This document shows, one piece after another, positions 20,412-31,665 of a stretch of 64,000 bases of DNA; the stretch's first letter is position 1, and the number at the start of each line of letters is the position of its first letter. The notes below the pieces were generated by a model. It was not told the origin of the DNA and made no database searches. It saw only the letters and a program-made list of their open reading frames with translations. The stretch covers positions 241,609 through 305,608 of the forward strand of contig JASIRB010000758.1 of assembly GCA_030323885.1 (NCBI GenBank), read 5' to 3'. Source of the stretch: Branchipolynoe longqiensis. Its lineage: Eukaryota > Annelida > Polychaeta > Phyllodocida > Polynoidae. The position numbers were made by a program, and so were the translations under genes.

Positions 20412-20698
20412 TTTGTTTGTTATACATCCTAGCAACATCTATGGTCATATAAGGACGGGTACCGACTTGTGACCTGCCGCCGGCACCATGGCCTGATCTC
20501 CCACTCAGTCACGTTATCCTGACACTGAGCCAACCAGTCCCTGCCCTATCCTATTTATGCCGAGCGTCTGGCTAGGAAGTGACAAGTAGCAAATTTGTAT
20601 GTCATTGGTTTGTCTCGACCAGGGTTTGAACCCTCGACTCCACGATCTAGCAGCACGGTAGACGGATGCTCTAACTCATTCGGCCATCCCGTCTGGTC
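20412..20698 (-). mobile_element. SINE-A2, reverse copy with a small internal deletion
   Basis: The tail GTTATACATCCTAGCAACAT leads to the second head type: on the minus strand GACGGGATGGCCGAATGAGT, then GGGTTCAAACCCTGGTCGAG. About 60 bases of body around the CTTTATAGTGCTGC block are missing. Confidence 0.8.
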
Positions 20699-20819
20699 AA
20701 CATGCAGTAAAGTGTCTACTGTAACTAGTAACTGGCTACAAGCGGACAATTCTGATTCCGGACAAATGTTGTCCTTACATAGCAGGTGTCCTGTTACCGC
20801 AAGGACAGACAAATGAAAA

Positions 20820-20985
20820 CAATAGCAGTTTGTGCATTGAACAAATTTCGACATGTTTCAACTTCAATTATCTCCAAAGTTAACCATTTAAAATAAAAGG
20901 TAGATTATAATCAACATAATATATCTATCTAAAAATAATTGGCAGAAGCATAAAATCATCGGATGTTACAACTTTAATGTAATTC
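20820..20985 (+). mobile_element. MITE-G, right-half fragment
   Basis: It contains GTTTCAACTTCAATTATCTC, AAAGTTAACCATTTAAAATA and a CATCGGATGTTACAACTTTA end. The landmarks match the family's right half. Confidence 0.6.
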
Positions 20986-20993
20986 ACCATATA

Positions 20994-21559
20994 CAGTGCA
21001 ACCCTGTTAAACCAAGCCCGGTGATGCAGTTTCAACGCCCGATCAGTTTCAACGGCCCGTATAGACTCAAACTCAAGGCATTGTCAATGGTCGTGAGCAA
21101 TCTTCATACAGAAAATACAGCAAAAGTTAAATATCTCTAGAACCACACCACCTAGAAACAAATCGCTTGGTACACATATAGAAAACATCTTTACCAAAAA
21201 CATTATGTTAAATTTATAAGGTTAGTGATGATGATGTTAGATTTTGACACATGCGCATGAAATTGACCGGGCGCTGAAACTGACCGGGCGCTGAAACTGC
21301 GACACCGGTTAAACCAAACGGTCGGTTAATCCAAACTTGTTTCGGCGGCCCGGCAAAATACTTCCATTTATCATATTAATGGGGTTAAACTGTATATACA
21401 TAGAAAACAATAATCATAGTCCACATACATTGTACATTCATAATGCACCCCCGTTTTTGCCAAAGCCAAGTCAAAGCCAAAGCTCGGTTAAACCAATGAT
21501 CGGTTAATCCAAACAGATTTCTAGGGTCCCTTCAAGTTTGGTTTAATGGGGTTATACTG
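20994..21559. mobile_element. pogo/Tigger-type MITE with TA duplication
   Basis: Ends CAGTGCAACCCTGTTAAACC and GGTTTAATGGGGTTATACTG are inverted repeats, flanked by TA at 20992-20993 and 21560-21561. Known pogo-group elements have CAGT...ACTG ends and TA duplications. An internal copy of the end (TTAATGGGGTTAAACTGTAT at about 21378) suggests a nested or duplicated terminus. The interior has CCGGGCGCTGAAACTG repeated. No transposase. Confidence 0.75.
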
Positions 21560-21561
21560 TA

Positions 21562-22227
21562 GTACTTATAAGTAGAACAGTACAACAAGATTACATTGTG
21601 ACAAGTAAAAGTACCTCCCCGAAATGTACCTCATTACAAGTAGATTTGAAATAATCCATTCAGGTGTTGCAATAAAGTACATGTATTTCCTGACACTCCC
21701 CCTCCCCAATAGCCGATGTCTACTTTTTGTGCTGAGGGTCGTTAAACAAACTGTGTCCTTACATCGCGCCACAAATATGCACAGTTAGTATTAGTACAAA
21801 GTTACCCAAACCTTGACACTGACAATATTATTAAATGCACGCCTTTTATCTCACAATTCTGTTGGGTAAAGCGCGATTAGTTCCTTTCATTGTAGCAAAT
21901 CTTTGTTTATTTTAGATTATTTTATGCACGCGAATGAATGTAACATAATATGGCTGGAAGACCAGTGCCTCAGCGCTAAAAAACCTAAACTTTATTCATT
22001 GATTAAAAATGATCATTTACCAAAAACAAAAACTAATTTAAAAAACTTAAGATAAGGATTGCAAATATGCGCTTCCAATAAAAAAGAAGGCGTAGAAGAG
22101 CTGGTTCTGTGAACTTTGAACGGCCAGGTTTTGCTAACCTACTTGGGTGATTCCTATCTGATGAAGCAATCTCTAATCAGAAAATATCACGTGTGTCTGG
22201 CGAAAAGAAAACCACTCCCACAAGTGT
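21562..22227. other. No gene; shared short repeat at 21950-22030
   Basis: Non-coding AT-rich sequence. TATGGCTGGAAGACCAGTGC through CTTTATTCATTGATTAAAAA (about 21949-22008) is the same interspersed block as at 1357, 3537 and 50645. Confidence 0.45.
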
Positions 22228-22545
22228 GGCGGTTGTTTTTACATCTAGCAACATCTAAGTTCATAGCGGGGCCAATACTGACTTGTGACAGTGCACGCAT
22301 ATGGGAACTTTATAGTGCTGCCACAAAGGGAGACCAGGTTGTGAGCACCATGACCTGATATCCCGCTCAGTCGGATTATCCTGATACTGTTCTAACCAGT
22401 CCTTGTGCTATCCTACTAATGCTGAGTGCCAGGCTAGGTAACGACAAGTATCAATTTTGTAAGTCATTGACAAGTATCAATTTTGTTAGTCATTAGTTTG
22501 ACTCGACAGAGATTTTGAAACCCACCGGAAGCCTGCACTTTTACC
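22228..22545 (-). mobile_element. SINE-A, reverse copy with small duplication
   Basis: It runs from GTTGTTTTTACATCTAGCAA to a decayed head. The segment GACAAGTATCAATTTTGTAAGTCATT is repeated in tandem at 22443-22493, a local duplication within the copy. Confidence 0.8.
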
Positions 22546-23308
22546 GATTGTACTCAATAACTGGTATTTAGGTCATTCTCTAAAGCTGGGCATCACATAT
22601 TTGGTTTCCATGCTATGACGGTGATAATTAACTATTTATTTTATTGATAGTAAATCAAATAACTATTGTTGCCTCAGTGTGTCAAGTATGTTACTGTTAG
22701 CAATTCTTCATATATTTAATCCATCCCATAAAAGACATCAAAAGTATACTTGCATGATTTTGTGCTAAAGTGGAAATGTGAAAATTTATACATCTGCCCA
22801 TTCATTTACCCAAACTTCTCTTCTTTTTTTTCTTGTAAGACACAGTCTTGCCAGCACCACTATGTCTATTTACCTCTCATTCAAGCACCACCAGCACCTA
22901 CATAAACACATACATGCACCTGGTCACGTATACCCGATCAGTAATAGAACATTTGCATTCCCCCACCAATTGAGTAAATCGGAATATTTTACACTTGGTT
23001 GCTTAACTGTAATCAATAGAATCGTGTTTCACTTTGTTGTGCATGTTGAAATGATGTTTTGGATGTGTCTTTGATTTGATTTTCATGTTACATGAGTGTT
23101 ATTAACGTATCGCTCAATTTGTATAAGATCTAAATCAAAGTCTTTTTTCAACTCTGACATATGCACAACATGCAAACCTTCATACAAATATGGATTCTGT
23201 TATTATTTGGAATGTTTTCTGCTATTATTTGGAAAGTTTTCACTTTTAGTTTCCATGTCACAATTTATTGCCCAGTTCCAGAGAATCCATTTATGTTATG
23301 AATGAGAA
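22546..23308. other. No gene seen; unique AT-rich sequence
   Basis: No repeat family known from elsewhere in the window. Plus-strand frames at 22778-23074 and 23096-23305 have no motifs. This could be intergenic or intronic sequence. Confidence 0.4.
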
Positions 23309-23310
23309 TA

Positions 23311-23918
23311 AAGCCGTGTTCACACATGGGTGTTAGGTCACCTCAACTAGTTCACCTTGTCTAGTTCGGCTCACATTCGCCATGTGGACGCTACGCTGAA
23401 GCGAATTAGGGCTAGTTCGCCTCATCTAGTTCGCTTCAAGTAAACCAGGTCGCAAGGTAATCCAGATGAACCGAACTAGCTTAAGTCGGCCCAAGTTAGT
23501 AGTGTGAAGGGTAGCGCCTTAGATGAGCCGGATTAAGGACGTCACACGCATGCGCAGTCGAGACCTGAGTTTGTTGACTTTCCGGGCAATCAAAAGTGCA
23601 TATTATATAATTTGGTCTATGAACCGGCTAGAGGTGCACAGATATTTTTTTCATCATTTATTTGTAGGTTTTCACTGCCCAGCAGAAGTTTTGACCATTC
23701 CAAACCAATACGATTCAGTCCATACATATCTAGGTCGAGCCCACACTCTCTCGTGGCGACGGCGACTAACCGAAAGTGGCGCTGGTTAGTATGCACTTGC
23801 TCATGCGCAGATATCGATTTCCGCCTTAAACCGCTCCATGTGTGGACACGACACTAGTTTGCCTCATCTAATTCGCATTATCTAGTTTGGCCTAAAGTTG
23901 TGTGTGTGAACATGGCTT
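23311..23918. mobile_element. MITE-C, long copy
   Basis: Inverted ends AAGCCGTGTTCACACATGG and GTGTGTGAACATGGCTT enclose CTAGTTCGCCTCATCTAGTT modules. The middle block (GGATTAAGGACGTCACACGC to CATGCGCAGATATCGATTTC) is also present at 4214-4510. The sequence resemblance makes 4096 and this copy clear relatives. Confidence 0.8.
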
Positions 23919-24382
23919 ATGTCATGCTATCAATCCAAATTTACATGAGGTTAGCTCGGCTTGTAAGGTCCTGTGTAGCTATCTCCCCATTTAATCCTTT
24001 TCTCTGAGTTTCTGTAGTCCACAGTCGTAATATCAAGGGAGAGGCTGCACATGCACCTGGTCCAGCCGAAGTGCAGGACTTTGGACTTGGCTTCACATTG
24101 GATGCACTCCACCTCATGTGACCAAATAATAATAGCTTGAATCCACTTCACCTACCTGTGAAAAATATGTCGCTAGTTTGGAAAGCCGCTTCGCTTACTG
24201 AACACATTGACTAGGTACGCCAAACAGCCAGAAAATATAGTAGACTGTAATGAAGGTAATGAAAACATTGTGGAACTCCATAATACTCCCACGGATAGTC
24301 TACTGTTCACAACCATGGGAACCCACGGTTAAAGAACTGCCGACAAAGCTAGAGTCACTGCAATGCAGTTTCACATCACATA
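23919..24382. other. No gene seen
   Basis: Unique non-coding sequence between two MITEs; no supported frame or repeat. Confidence 0.4.
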
Positions 24383-24740
24383 TTAAAGTTGCGTAGTACA
24401 ATGGTTTTGAATTTCTGTATTTATTCTGAGATAAATATATTAGATCGATCACTAGTATCTTCTTTACATTAGTTCAAAGTTACTTTTATCTTAAATTGTA
24501 AACTTTTTAGATATTTTGAGTGCAAACATGGAAAATTAATTTTGACAAGCCTGCCAAAACTCTGACACCATAGACTTCTGCAGTAACAGGTTCTGTTAAA
24601 TTGACTCAGTATTCCCTTCTAGTCAGAAACAAATGCTTAATAACGGCATCAGTATCTAAGTTAGATATGTCAAATCTAATTTAAATAATTGGTTTGGTTT
24701 TGAAAATTTAATATTTCATCGGACTATGCAGCTTTAAAAA
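24383..24740 (-). mobile_element. MITE-G, reverse copy
   Basis: It starts ATTAAAGTTGCGTAGTACAA and ends CATCGGACTATGCAGCTTTA. The two ends are inverted versions of the shared terminus. Landmarks ACCATAGACTTCTGCAGTAA and TTTGACAAGCCTGCCAAAAC are present. Confidence 0.75.
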
Positions 24741-24808
24741 AACACCATGAGCCTATATTACTGAGACAAGCTAAAAGTCCTCAAAATGTTTTCCATTGAA
24801 TGTTGATG

Positions 24809-25250
24809 TGAGAGATATCAAATTACTTAAACCTGGAAAATGATTGAAGACAAAGTACCTAGCTATGGCATAACAACATATAATTCGAAAAGATATTGTA
24901 TACTTGGTAAGGTTCCAACCGTAAATAGAAAAGCCTCACAGTCAACAAAATCTCTGCAGAAAGGCAATCTTTCTGTCCGGGGAGTTCAGCTCTTCAAAAC
25001 AATGCCAGCTTACATAAGACACCAATCAAACTGCAGCGTAAATTGTTCAAAGGGCAGCTTGACAAGGTGTTAAGACCAATACCAGATGAACTTCAGATTC
25101 CAGAGTACACCCAGCTAACACCAGCAAATTAAAATTCATTGCTGCAGCGAGAAATCTAAACAGAGCGTCCTCACCACACGTAGTGGGCCCTGATGGTGGC
25201 GTCTCCGACTTGGCCTGAGCATACAGCTCAAACACTGCAATGTAATCTAA
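24809..25250 (+). pseudogene. LINE 3' fragment (non-LTR ORF2 C-terminus)
   Basis: Translation gives WKMIEDKVPSYGITTYNS, then SVRGVQLFKTMPAYIRH and, after a one-base frameshift near 25040, KGQLDKVLRPIPDELQIPEY. This is the usual C-terminal tail of many invertebrate CR1/Jockey-like reverse transcriptases (from memory). An in-frame stop also lies upstream (QIT then stop then TWKM). The fragment ends near CAATGTAATCTAATCTAAGC, a short TAATC-type repeat consistent with a non-LTR 3' end. It is dead and has no nearby 5' part. Confidence 0.7.
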
Positions 25251-25594
25251 TCTAAGCTACAAAAGACCTTAACCAGAGGGCATCGGTTTGCTTAGATACA
25301 AATTCATCCCTACCCACAGTAGTAGGGGTGAATGGCAACCATGTCTAAATCCCTGCAAAAACTGCTTTGGTTTGAATCAACTATAAATATGCTATGGAGT
25401 CGTTGGTTCCAGCACGCAATGTTTATCTATATTGGCATAGAGTTGAGAAATTGGAAGAGAAAGCACACACAGCATTTTTTTTAAAGATAGCGGCCACAAG
25501 AACCTCTCGATTTGACTTTTAAAGTTCATAGATTAAAAAAAGTATTTTAAGAATGTAGTTAGCATACTAGATTGCAAAAGCATATGGTTACTTC
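25251..25594. other. No gene seen
   Basis: Non-coding flank between the LINE fragment and the solo LTR. Confidence 0.4.
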
Positions 25595-25927
25595 TGTAGT
25601 AGTCTGTACATGAGCTCTACTACCACGCGGTAGCGGCGGAGACTACCCCGCACACCTACGCAGTTACACTGAACTTCGCTAGGTGGCGGCAGGCTAGCCA
25701 CCGGGCAGGCCCCGACTGGGCTGCCCTCTACTGTGTGTGGCTAGCTCACCCCACACCCACCTATAGAGTCGATGTGGGATATGGCGAGTGAGGGGGCGGG
25801 TCAGTTGACTGGACGCCGCGGAGAGCAGATCGGTTTAATAAACCAAGTTGAAGCGTAGTTACATTGGATCTTGGTGTTCTTCCGTGTGTGCATGGCAGTG
25901 TGGGGAGGAAGTCCGTGAGCCATTACA
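25595..25927 (+). mobile_element. Solo LTR with 4-bp target duplication
   Basis: The element starts TGTAGTAGTC and ends CATTACA, so the outer bases are the classic TG...CA. It is flanked by CTTC on both sides (25591-25594 and 25928-25931). An AATAAA lies at about 25837. It aligns over its length to the reverse copy at 27297-27617 and, more weakly, to 50996-51341. No internal retroviral-type region follows, so it is a recombination product. Confidence 0.8.
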
Positions 25928-26067
25928 CTTCGATAGCCCAGCCTTCCGATACTTTTAATGGGTTGCTACGCAGCCCTGTCAGTGTCACGGAGACTGCTGT
26001 GGGAGAAACTAGGGTTTGCTATGCACTAGATTCAGACGTTCCATTCCACAACCAGACAGGTAGATTG

Positions 26068-26363
26068 TGAGATTCGAACCAACAGGTTCGAACCCTGGTC
26101 GAATCAAACCAATGACTTAAAAATTGATACTTGTCGATTCCTAGCCTGGCACTCGGCATTATTAGGATAGGGCAAGGACTGGTTGGCTCAGTGTCAGGAT
26201 CATGTGATTGAGTGGGATATCAGGTCATGGTGCTGGTGGCCTGGTCTCCCAAAGAGCCAGCACTATAAAGTCACCACGAGTGTGTACTGTCACAAGTCGG
26301 TACCCATCCTGATATGACACTAGATGTTGCCAGGATGTAAAACTCCAACAACCAACCAACGAT
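26068..26363 (+). mobile_element. SINE-A, forward copy with variant head
   Basis: GGTTCGAACCCTGGTCGAAT is followed by the complete body and the tail AACTCCAACAACCAACCAAC. Upstream of the B-box region the head is not typical. Confidence 0.8.
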
Positions 26364-26752
26364 CAACCTAAACTAAAGAGGACAAATGTGATCCACACGG
26401 GCCCGTGTAGTTCAGGAAATCTACACCAGAGGGCTCCACTCTAACCTCAGTATAGTGTTCCCTCAATCTCACACCAGAGGGCATTGTTGAACCATCTCGG
26501 ATCCTCACTTTTGATCTGAGACGATTTATTTTCAAATACATCAAATCAAAAGGTCAACATGAATGCGACGAGCATTCAAACAATAAGTTCTATAACGTCA
26601 CCCTATGCATTGAAGAACATCCACAACATTATTCTGGCTGTTGGCGGGACTGAGCAGTCCTCACACGATTCTGTATTGGCCACTCTTGGCTGACTCATGC
26701 ATTTTTACTCAAGGGAGAACCATCCCCAGAGTGTATTAGGTGTCAGTGACCA
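26364..26752. other. No gene seen
   Basis: Non-coding; CACCAGAGGGC occurs twice (26426, 26473) as a short local repeat. Confidence 0.4.
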
Positions 26753-26886
26753 CTTGGTTGGTTGTTGGAGTTTTACGTCCTGGCAACATCTAAGGTCATA
26801 TCAGGTCGGGTACTGCCTTGTGACAGTGCACACTCATGCCGACTTTATAGTGCTGCCCCACTGGGAGACCAGGCTGCCAGCACCAA
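26753..26886 (-). mobile_element. SINE-A, 5'-truncated reverse copy
   Basis: Positions from TTGGTTGGTTGTTGGAGTTT to GGAGACCAGGCTGCCAGCAC match the 3' half of the family. Confidence 0.8.
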
Positions 26887-27292
26887 TAACCCTTAGACAC
26901 ATTCTGCTTGAATTGTGTACACTTCATGACCTTGTGTCAACACTGGTTTAATGTAAATATCATACAAGACCTTTTACCAACATAAAGCACAAATAAATCT
27001 TAACGTTCCTTTAAAAACAACTAGGCTGTATCACCTCCTGTAAATTCAGCTATTTCTTTCTGCGTTAGACTTCGCTGTCAGTTGACACAAGTCTAACCAC
27101 TTCAAAGATGGTCTTTGCTATCATTTGACATGGATTTGACCATTTAAAAATAGTGTGTAAATTGCGATGTAAGCATGTGAATGTGATTGAAAAGACTGAC
27201 AGAATAGATACCATTAGTGGATTTTTTTGCCACGAATATGGCCCATGCCATTAAACCATCCAAAATAATATATGTTGATAAAAAATGTTATG
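26887..27292. other. No gene seen
   Basis: AT-rich unique sequence with no frame worth naming. Confidence 0.4.
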
Positions 27293-27296
27293 TGAG

Positions 27297-27617
27297 TGTG
27301 TAATGACCCACGGCCCTCTGACTCTCACCCTGCCACACACACACGGAAGAACGCCAAGATCCAATATAAGTATGCTTCAACTTGCTTTATTGAACCAATC
27401 TGCTCTCCGCAGCGTCCACAGTCATCTGACCCGCCCTCTCACTCGCCAGATCCCACATCGACTCTATAGGTGGGTGCGCAGTAGAGGGCAGCCCAGTTGG
27501 GGTCTGCCCGGTGGCTAGCCTGCCGCCACCTAGCGCAGTACAGTGTAACTGCGCGGGTGTGCGGCATAGTCTCCACCACTACCACGTGGTAGTAAGACTC
27601 ATGTACGGACTACTACA
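27297..27617 (-). mobile_element. Solo LTR, opposite orientation, with TGAG duplication
   Basis: On the minus strand it starts TGTAGTAGTC and ends near CATTACACA. It matches the LTR at 25595 along its full length, with an AATAAA in the same relative place. TGAG flanks it at 27293-27296 and 27618-27621, a different duplication from its partner, so the two inserted independently. Confidence 0.8.
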
Positions 27618-27701
27618 TGAGTATAAATTGCTCACTATGACCTTGTTTATATATTTTGTATTATTAGTGACAGTCGCTGTATTATAGCTCCCTGTGATAG
27701 T

Positions 27702-28190
27702 GTAGTAGTCTGCACTGATCTCTCAGGCAAGGAGCCACATAGACAGGTAGGCATGGGTAGTGTTTTGATATCAGGGAGCCTAGGTTGTTTAATGGTTAGC
27801 ACACTGGCCCGGAATGCAAAGAGATTTGGGTTCGAATCCCACTCTAGGTGCAATATTTCCCATTTTCATCACCCCCATGACACTGGTCCCATGATCAGGA
27901 TCCTGTATATGCTACCCCCTGTATGGTTGTTGAACCTACCCTGTGTAAGTGCATTGCCTGTATGTATGTAATTGTAAGCATTAAAAGATTTACAATTCCA
28001 GGGGGACGAGTGTAGTAGTCTGCACTGACTTCTCAGGCAAGGAGCCACATAGACAGGTAGGCGTGGGTAGTGTGTTGATATCAGGGAGCCTAGGTGGTGT
28101 AATGGTTAGCACACTGGCCTAGAATGCAAAGAGATGTGGGTTCGAATCCCACTCTAGGTGCAATATTTCCCATTTCCATCACCCCCACAA
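27702..28190 (+). mobile_element. tRNA-derived SINE-D, tandem dimer
   Basis: Two direct copies about 307 bp apart (from 27702 and 28009) each carry GCCTAGGTGGTGTAATGGTT-type heads, a B-box GGTTCGAATCC and the trailer CAATATTTCCCATTT. Acceptor-stem-like ends (AGCCTAG/CTAGGTG) can pair. The sequence between the two includes an AAAAGATTTACAATTCCAGG join. A monomer of the same family is at 52240. Confidence 0.75.
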
Positions 28191-28918
28191 CAATACAAAT
28201 ATCTATCGTGGCGCCATCTGTGATGCTTCGACCACACTAATCAACTCCACAGCCCTGTCCAACCGCCGACGAATGGAGAAGGGTCCACAGCGAGGAAAGG
28301 AGGAAAAATGGGTGACCACTGTCCCATATTGAGCATACCCTTGCAGGAATAGTTTCCCATTCTTTAAGTCCTGATATTGTGTGATTTAAACAGAAGTCGA
28401 TGCAGATAAATTAAGAATATACTTCAAGCACTTTAATCTGTGCAAAAGATACATATATATGTGTAACTATGTCTGAACAAGAAACTACTAAAGAAATAAT
28501 GGAATCTTTCCATAATTTGAGCCAATCAGAGCTGTTCTTTTCGATTGCAAATGGCCGCCACTTATGGGGGCCGCCATTTGCAATAAACAAAGAACACAAC
28601 ACATGATTATGATAATTGAAATAAATATCATGTTATAGTTATAACAAAGTTAATGTTTATTGTCAAGTATTTCTGTTCTATAATCTATCAATAACACAGA
28701 AAACTAATCTACTTCACTGAGTTCTCGCGAAGACAAGAAGAGGAAAGTCTATTTCCGGCAAGTTCAAACGGGCTCAAACGAGTTCAAACGTGGCTGGTTG
28801 TCCCGCTCCTTCCAGCGTTGAATATGCTTATGGACGAATGGGGTACCAAGGGTACTAAAATTCCAGGGGGCGCTGCGATGCAAGTGGGGCGGGCCTTCAT
28901 CGGCGATAATTGAGTGAA
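28191..28918. other. No gene seen
   Basis: Non-coding. Inverted words GGCCGCCAC...GGCCGCCATTTGCAAT with TTGCAAATGGCCGCC make a small hairpin at 28544-28582. Confidence 0.4.
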
Positions 28919-29293
28919 AAGAGGTGCATGGGTATTGTGGGTGTGTCGTGGGGTTACGGGTGTGGTGGTGGGTGGTGGGGGTGTCGTGGGGGTGTAGGTA
29001 TGTGGTGGGTGTATGTAGTGGGGGCTTAGGGATGTGGCTTAGGGACGCAGGGGTGTGTGGGGATTTAGGGGTGTGTGGGGATTTAGGGGTGTGTTGTGGG
29101 GTGTAGGGGTGTGTGGTGAGTTGGTATGGTGGGAGGTGGGGGGTATGGTGGTGGTGTAGGTGTGTGGTGGGGGTTGAGGGTGTGTGTAGTTGGGGTGTAG
29201 GTGGGTATGGTAGGGATGTAGGTATGTGGTGGGTATATGTGGTGGGGGCTTAGGGATGTAGTGGGGTGTATGTGTGTGTGGTGCGGGTGGGGG
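28919..29293. repeat. G/T-rich minisatellite
   Basis: Irregular GGTGTGTGGTGGG and GGGGATTTAGGGGTGTGTG units fill the stretch, all G on the plus strand. The guanine runs are spaced closely enough for quadruplex formation in principle. Confidence 0.8.
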
Positions 29294-29436
29294 TTAATGT
29301 GACCCAGTGGGATACCAGGTCATGGTGCCATTGGCCCTATTATCTAGTATGGCAGCACTATTAAGTCACCATGACTGCCTACTGTGGTGAGTCACTACCT
29401 ACCATGATATGACCTCAGATGTAAAACCCCAACACG
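29294..29436 (+). mobile_element. SINE-A, 3' fragment
   Basis: TAATGTGACCCAGTGGGATA to ATGTAAAACCCCAACACG matches the tail half. Confidence 0.75.
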
Positions 29437-29600
29437 TAAAACAAACAGTTCTTGCCACTGCCACCATAGGCCGAGTTGGTGGTGGAAATCCGCTATAAAA
29501 ACCTTTTCCCAACGGAACACACTATGCAGTGAGCTGCTACCCAATAGACCAGTCCTTGCCACTGCCGCTAGAGGGCTGGTTGGTGGTGTAAATCATCTAT
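29437..29600. repeat. 115-bp repeat family, about 1.5 units
   Basis: The words TTCTTGCCACTGCCACCATA, GGTGGTGGAAATCC and CAGTGAGCTGCTACC recur at 36541, 40515 and (reverse) 53481. Unit copies are divergent. Confidence 0.65.
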
Positions 29601-29755
29601 TCTGTGTCTGCCTCGTTTTCGATGTCACTGCCACGCAGTTGGGCTTGCACTCGTTCAGATAAATGATCACTGATTGGCGAGGCAATTATTTATCATTGTG
29701 ATACCCGCATTTTAAATGTCGCAGGCGCGTCCAATTACCCCTATGTCTGGTAACA

Positions 29756-30089
29756 GTTGGTTGGTTGTTGGAATTTTACGTCCTGGCAACATCTAAGGCC
29801 CTATCAGGGCGGGTACTGACTTGTGACAATGAGCGCTCACAGCGACTTTATAGTGCTGCCCCACCGGTAAATCAGGCCACTGGTATACATGACCTGATAT
29901 TCCACTCAGTGACATTATCCTGACATTGAGCTAACCAGTCCTTGCCCTATCCTATTAATGCCGAGCGCAAGGCTATGAAGCGACAAGTATCAATTATATA
30001 AGTTATTGGATTGACTCGACCGAGAACCGAACTCCCGATCTCCCACACGCGAGGCCCGCGCTCTACCGATTTGGCAACCGCGCCCGGTA
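29756..30089 (-). mobile_element. SINE-A, full-length reverse copy
   Basis: It runs from CAGTTGGTTGGTTGTTGGAA to the head GCAACCGCGCCCGGTA. Head and body are both well preserved. Confidence 0.85.
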
Positions 30090-30216
30090 TATATCTGTTG
30101 TCGTGTATACCAAGTATTTGTGTGAGAGAGGGAGGGGCGGGGCAGTGTGGGAGGGTGGAAACATTCCACCTCCGCCAACAACCCAAACTATTCCGCGGTA
30201 ATAGGGGTGGGGGAGT

Positions 30217-30502
30217 TGTTTGTTGGGGTTTTAGATCCTGGCAACATCTAAGGCCATATCAGGATGGGCACCGACTTGTAACAGTGCATACTCATGATGA
30301 TTTCATAGTGTCCACTCATGGAGACTTTATAGTGCTGCCAAACTGGGAGACCAGGCTCTCTGTATCATGACCCGATTTCCCACCCAGTAATATTATCCTG
30401 TTACTGAGCTAACCAGACCTTGCCCTATCCTATTAATGCCAAACACCAGGCCTGGTAGCGACAAGTATAGATTTTTTAAGTCATTGGTTTGACTCGACTG
30501 GT
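30217..30502 (-). mobile_element. SINE-A, reverse copy lacking its head
   Basis: It begins TTTGTTGGGGTTTTAGATCC and fades after GGTTTGACTCGACTGG. The ACTCATG...TTTCATAGTG block is present twice (30288-30340), a small internal duplication. Confidence 0.8.
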
Positions 30503-30517
30503 AAATTAACCGACTGC

Positions 30518-30882
30518 GCAACTTTTAAAGCTGGATAGTCCGATGAAATATCAAATTTTCAAAACCAAACCTATTATCTAGATTTGATTTGACATACCTA
30601 ACTTAAATACTGATGCACTTATTAAGTATTTGTTTCTGCGTAGAAGGCAATACTGAGTCAATTTAACAGAACCTGTTACTGCAGAAGTCTATGGTGTCAG
30701 AGTTTTGGCAAGCTTGCCAAAACTAATTTTCCATGTTTGCACTCAAAATATCTCAAAAGTTTACCATTTAAAATAAAAGTAACTTTGAACTAATGTAAAG
30801 TAGATACTCATGACCGATCTAATATATTTATCTCAGAAAAAATACAGAAATTCAAAACCATCGGACTATGCAACTTTAATGA
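30518..30882 (+). mobile_element. MITE-G, complete forward copy
   Basis: Ends AAGCTGGATAGTCCGATGAA and CCATCGGACTATGCAACTTT are inverted. It includes CTGTTACTGCAGAAGTCTAT and AAAATATCTCAAAAGTTTACC. Confidence 0.8.
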
Positions 30883-31665
30883 AAGGTGTAAACAAATACA
30901 AAACCCAAGGATTATATGCAAACCATAAAGGTAAATGTCTGCTGACATTCCACATCCTTTTGTGTTGATGAGCATGCACGTCAAAATGACTAGAGAGTGT
31001 GGTGTGGTGGGTCTCTATATTATAAACAATTTGGGACGCAGCCAATCACCAATCGCCTTGTCTGTCAGACGTCAGTGTGAGGCATGCGCAATGTGAGAAC
31101 CGCTGAACAACTCATGCTGTCATTAAAGCCCTTGTCACACCTCGCCGGATTGATCAATGGACAGACTTGTCTAGTCCGGTGGTGTTCAGGCGTGATAAGT
31201 ATCAAAATGTATTCAAATGTGTCAAATAGCGGCGCAGCGGACTGAATGCACGTGTGCGATGCTACACTTCGTATCATCTCTCACAGGCTAAGTACCACTC
31301 ATTTATGATATATTAACACCCATATACTTGCTTTTGCTGTTGATGTGTGTGTGGATGTGATTACTGATGTGTTAGTGACCCTAGGGCAGCTGTAAATTGG
31401 GTGAACTGATAAAGTCCCCTTTTATCACTCACTCACACAGATGTGTCACTGACACTATAGTGACTGTGGATACGCACGTGTGCAATGCTACACGTCGTAT
31501 TCAGCTCTCACAGCTAAGCAGTTGGTAAATACTGAACTAGTGTGTATGCATCTATGATCTAGACACTTTGATATTTAAATATATGCTGTCAAGTTGTAAA
31601 TTTTGTCACTGACACTGTCAACATCACAACTGTGCATTGAATATAGTGACATCTAGCTGATTACC

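Noticed and set aside
24840..25073. Host gene of 77 codons
   Set aside because: The sequence is the C-terminal tail of a LINE ORF2, with a stop and a frameshift.
25595..27617. One complete LTR retrotransposon between the two LTRs
   Set aside because: The LTRs are in opposite orientation, have different target duplications, and no gag or pol frame lies between.
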